Shown here: positions 5,883-7,894 of the stretch, piece by piece
How the letters are laid out: every line of letters begins with the position of its first letter
Position numbering within the stretch: position 1 is the stretch's first letter
From: Nanohaloarchaea archaeon PL-Br10_U2g16
Lineage (GTDB): Archaea; Nanohalarchaeota; Nanosalinia; Nanosalinales; Nanosalinaceae
NCBI GenBank assembly: GCA_001563995.1
Contig: LKMV01000033.1
Location: 1-7,894, forward strand
DNA: 7,894 bases
Direction of reading: 5' to 3'
Program-made: the position numbers and the translations under genes
Notes under the pieces: model-generated
What the model was told of the DNA's origin: nothing
Seen by the model: the letters and a program-made list of their open reading frames with translations, nothing else
The model's database searches: none

Positions 5883-5891
5883 TTTATTAAA
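5883..5891 (+). promoter_or_regulatory. TATA-like box for NAC
   Basis: TTTATTAAA is centred 27 bases before the ATG at 5914, as expected for leaderless transcription of the NAC gene. Confidence 0.5.
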
Positions 5892-5913
5892 GTCAAAATC
5901 AGATTCAGTTAAT

Positions 5914-6228
5914 ATGTTTGGCGGCGATATGAATAAGGCAATGAAGCAGATGGGAATCGATATGGAAGAGTTAAACGCGGACAAAGTAGAGGTTACCATC
6001 GGCGACAAAAAACTTGTTTTTGACAACCCGGAAATTTCTAAGATAGATGCTAAGGGACAGGAAATGTTCCAGCTTCAAGGTAAGTACTCCGAAGAAGCTG
6101 TTGAGACAGGACCTGACCCGGAAGACATTGAACTGGTGATGGAAAAAACCGGATGTTCCGAGGAAGAAGCAGAGGAAGCACTGGAGAACAGTGAAGACGT
6201 AGCCGGAGCAGTAATGGAGCTCCAGTAA
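5914..6228 (+). CDS. nac: Nascent polypeptide-associated complex protein (archaeal NAC-alpha)
   Basis: A ribosome-associated chaperone that contacts nascent chains at the tunnel exit; in archaea it works as a homodimer of alpha-type subunits. At 104 aa it is near the family norm (about 110-120). The N-terminal Met-rich helix (MNKAMKQMGIDMEEL, 6-20) leads into the NAC beta-barrel: KVEVTIGDKKLVFDNPEISK (24-43) and KGQEMFQLQG (47-56). The UBA domain follows at about 67-104 (DPEDIELVMEKTGCSEEEA). The linker and UBA are very acidic, in line with a halophilic proteome. An alternative ATG at 5929 (MNKAM) is possible, but the TATA spacing favours 5914. It is divergent from the LAGLIDADG gene and convergent with secD, another protein-biogenesis gene. 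Identification is secure. Confidence 0.93.
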   Translation: MFGGDMNKAMKQMGIDMEELNADKVEVTIGDKKLVFDNPEISKIDAKGQEMFQLQGKYSEEAVETGPDPEDIELVMEKTGCSEEEAEEALENSEDVAGAVMELQ

Positions 6229-6250
6229 TTTACTTTTCCAAAACTTTTTC
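6229..6250 (+). terminator. T-rich terminator after NAC
   Basis: Runs of four and five T residues (6234-6237 and 6245-6249) follow directly after the NAC stop codon, matching the oligo-T termination signals of archaea. I see no strong hairpin before them. Confidence 0.45.
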
Positions 6251-6348
6251 CGGCCTAATTATTTTCTCCTTGTATAAATAAATATTGATTAATTATTTCA
6301 TCTTCTACTGAATTCTAGGCTTCTTTGTTTAGTAGGAGAATAGTAGCT

Positions 6349-6359
6349 AAAAAAGAAAA
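6349..6359 (-). terminator. T-rich terminator after secD
   Basis: The minus strand shows T4-C-T6 starting seven bases after the secD TAA (6366-6368). This is a clear oligo-T archaeal termination signal. The remaining stretch between this and the NAC terminator is AT-rich, holds no gene, and has a weak imperfect stem (6301-6309 with 6331-6339). Confidence 0.5.
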
Positions 6360-6365
6360 GATGAG

Positions 6366-7894
6366 TTACTCGTCATCGATGTACTCCAGCATCTTAGCGT
6401 ATGCCGGTCTCGTAATCGATATCCCTACCATGACACCTAAGATCGTGGTTACTGCAAACCCTTGTACCGACTGTAATGCTGCTCCGGAAGGATCGAACTG
6501 AAACGCTACAGCTGAGACTGCTATCGCCACCGCTCCTATAGCCAGGTAATGTGGCTTTCTCTTTCTGGTCACAAGCTCGTAGCCGATCAGCCCTGCTCCT
6601 GCTGCTCCTACCGCCATTGTTGAGATTGAAGGATTGATCAGCGGAGTCATTGCTCCTATTGTAGATGCGGCCGATGTGAAGATAATGAAGAACGCTCTCT
6701 TCAGTCTTTCCGTCCAGTCACGTATCTTTTCACGGCCTGATTCGTCGGTAATTATGATCTGGTCGTCTACCCCGGTACCTACCGCTGCTATGATTCCTGC
6801 TATCGACGCCAGGTTCAATGTAATGAACGTAGAGAAGAACGATCCTAGCAGGATGTATACTTCCGAAGCACCGGTTATCACTATAGGAATAACCACTTCA
6901 GGCCTCCAGTATCTCAGGAAGACCAAGAACCCTACAGCTATTAGTGCTGCAATTATTGAGATTATGGATGCGGTCAGGAAGTCCTCTCCCAGAGACGATG
7001 TGATCTGGTTCAAGCTTTCAATCTGTACAGGATGTGGAAGGCTTCCGGACTGGAGAATTGCCTGCAGCTCTCTCATATCAGCCCTGGCTTCGTCAGCTGT
7101 TGATCCACCGCCGTTGATCGATGGCTGTGTGATTGTATCCGTTCTGAAAACATTAGACATCGCCAATGAATTCTCCATCACTCCATCGACGTACAACATT
7201 AGTTCGGCGTTTCCTGTGCCATCAATTCTCTGTATATGTTGAGCTCCTGCCGGGTAGTTGGATGCCACCTGTCGGACGTTTTCAGCGGCCGCCTGTGTAA
7301 TAACGACCGGGAAGGTAAAGCTGTATCGGTCTCCCTCCTGTGTAACACTTCCTTCCGAGGTAAGCACCTGTTGGACGTCATCACCGTCATAAGCAACTAC
7401 TTCAAGCTCAGCACCATCATCAGAATCATTTACATAGTAAAACTTAGTTCCTTCGAGCTCGAAATCATCTCCGGCCTGGTAACTTTCCCCATCGACGTTA
7501 ACAGTTCCGTTATCATGCTCAAAAGTATAAACTTGGTCCAGCTCGAAATCCACTGAGTCGCTCACCGTTATAGGAAGCCTGGCCTCAAACGTACCTTCCT
7601 GTTCTATAAGCTCTCTCAGCTGTTCCTGATCGGTTGTGGCCACATCCATCTGTATCTTAAGCTGGTCTCCTATCCTTACCGTTCTAACAGTAGCCTCTTC
7701 TAATCCAAAGGCTGATACCCTTCTTTCAAGTATAGTTGTTATCTGATTGATCTCTTCTTCCGTTACGTTTTCTCCTTGCGCTGAAAGTAGGACCTGTGTA
7801 CCCCCTCTAAGATCCAGGCCCATATTAATATTATGTTTCAGGTTCACATCGCCATCATCCCCTATCTCGTAAGGTAGAGGATCAAACGGGAACA
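6366..7894 (-). CDS. secD: Protein-export membrane protein SecD (5' end outside window)
   Basis: SecD works with SecF to drive late steps of Sec-dependent protein export across the cytoplasmic membrane. The frame is open to the window edge (508 residues visible), so the GTG at 7845-7847 is not the true start and TM1 is missing. Numbering from that GTG: MGLDLRGGTQV (9-19) is the SecD-specific motif; the extracytoplasmic P1 region spans about 20-288, with an acidic insert at 100-160. TM2 is at about 291-312, TM3 at 317-338 and TM4 at 341-360, ending in the family motif GTGVDDQIIITDE (357-369). TM5 is at about 385-404. The final TM contains QGFAVTTILGVMVGISITRP (462-481). Two extra hydrophobic stretches, about 409-426 and 433-449 around a KRKPH turn, lie between TM5 and the last TM, where canonical SecD has a short loop. 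It is not fused to SecF within the window; secF would be expected upstream, beyond 7894. It is convergent with NAC. Confidence 0.92.
   Translation of the reverse strand, partial: FPFDPLPYEIGDDGDVNLKHNINMGLDLRGGTQVLLSAQGENVTEEEINQITTILERRVSAFGLEEATVRTVRIGDQLKIQMDVATTDQEQLRELIEQEGTFEARLPITVSDSVDFELDQVYTFEHDNGTVNVDGESYQAGDDFELEGTKFYYVNDSDDGAELEVVAYDGDDVQQVLTSEGSVTQEGDRYSFTFPVVITQAAAENVRQVASNYPAGAQHIQRIDGTGNAELMLYVDGVMENSLAMSNVFRTDTITQPSINGGGSTADEARADMRELQAILQSGSLPHPVQIESLNQITSSLGEDFLTASIISIIAALIAVGFLVFLRYWRPEVVIPIVITGASEVYILLGSFFSTFITLNLASIAGIIAAVGTGVDDQIIITDESGREKIRDWTERLKRAFFIIFTSAASTIGAMTPLINPSISTMAVGAAGAGLIGYELVTRKRKPHYLAIGAVAIAVSAVAFQFDPSGAALQSVQGFAVTTILGVMVGISITRPAYAKMLEYIDDE

Noticed and set aside
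6301..6339. Imperfect inverted repeat (TCTTCTACT / AGTAGGAGA) between NAC and secD
   Set aside because: It needs a G-U pair and a 21-base loop, and it is not followed by a T run on either strand at the right distance. The nearby T runs explain termination without it.
6634..7242. 202-codon open frame on the plus strand
   Set aside because: It is antisense to secD, whose motifs are unambiguous; the translation is a low-complexity mirror of the SecD membrane segments.

Overview
The window looks like a compact archaeal chromosome segment of about 7.9 kb, probably from a small-genome DPANN lineage and possibly a nanohaloarchaeon. Four things point to archaea: an archaeal NAC-alpha gene with a UBA tail, a SecD that is not fused to SecF, an OGG1-type 8-oxoguanine glycosylase, and TATA-like boxes centred about 26-30 bases before nearly every start codon, which implies leaderless or near-leaderless transcripts. 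The acidic lean of many of the proteins fits a salt-in halophile. The lineage call is inference only; there is no rRNA or other marker that settles it.

Layout from left to right. Positions 1-54 hold the C-terminal tail of a plus-strand gene. It meets, tail to tail, a minus-strand hypothetical gene (126-461) whose reading frame continues past a TGA to a second stop at 51-53. Next on the minus strand is an OGG1-type glycosylase (499-1362). A perfectly palindromic TTTTAAAA box separates it from a divergent plus-strand toxin-antitoxin pair: a ribbon-helix-helix antitoxin (1417-1713) and a RelE/ParE-like toxin (1697-2002). Four bases beyond the toxin stop is the 3' end of a 58-residue zinc-ribbon gene on the minus strand (2007-2183).

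Two multi-spanning membrane proteins follow on the minus strand: an AI-2E/PerM family transporter (2248-3246) and a stand-alone TctA-like permease (3270-4460). Next comes a degenerate two-motif LAGLIDADG protein with a C-terminal winged-helix-like region (4518-5819). Divergent from it is the NAC gene (5914-6228). The window ends with the 3' part of secD (6366 to beyond 7894), convergent with NAC.

Functionally this is mostly housekeeping: protein biogenesis and export (NAC, SecD), base-excision repair (OGG) and membrane transport, plus one small toxin-antitoxin module. I see no tRNA, rRNA, CRISPR array, insertion sequence or prophage. I did not find a clearly new multi-gene system. The items most worth a second look are the LAGLIDADG/winged-helix protein, the in-frame TGA near the left edge, the extra membrane hairpin in SecD, the symmetric bidirectional promoter and the very short zinc-ribbon gene.
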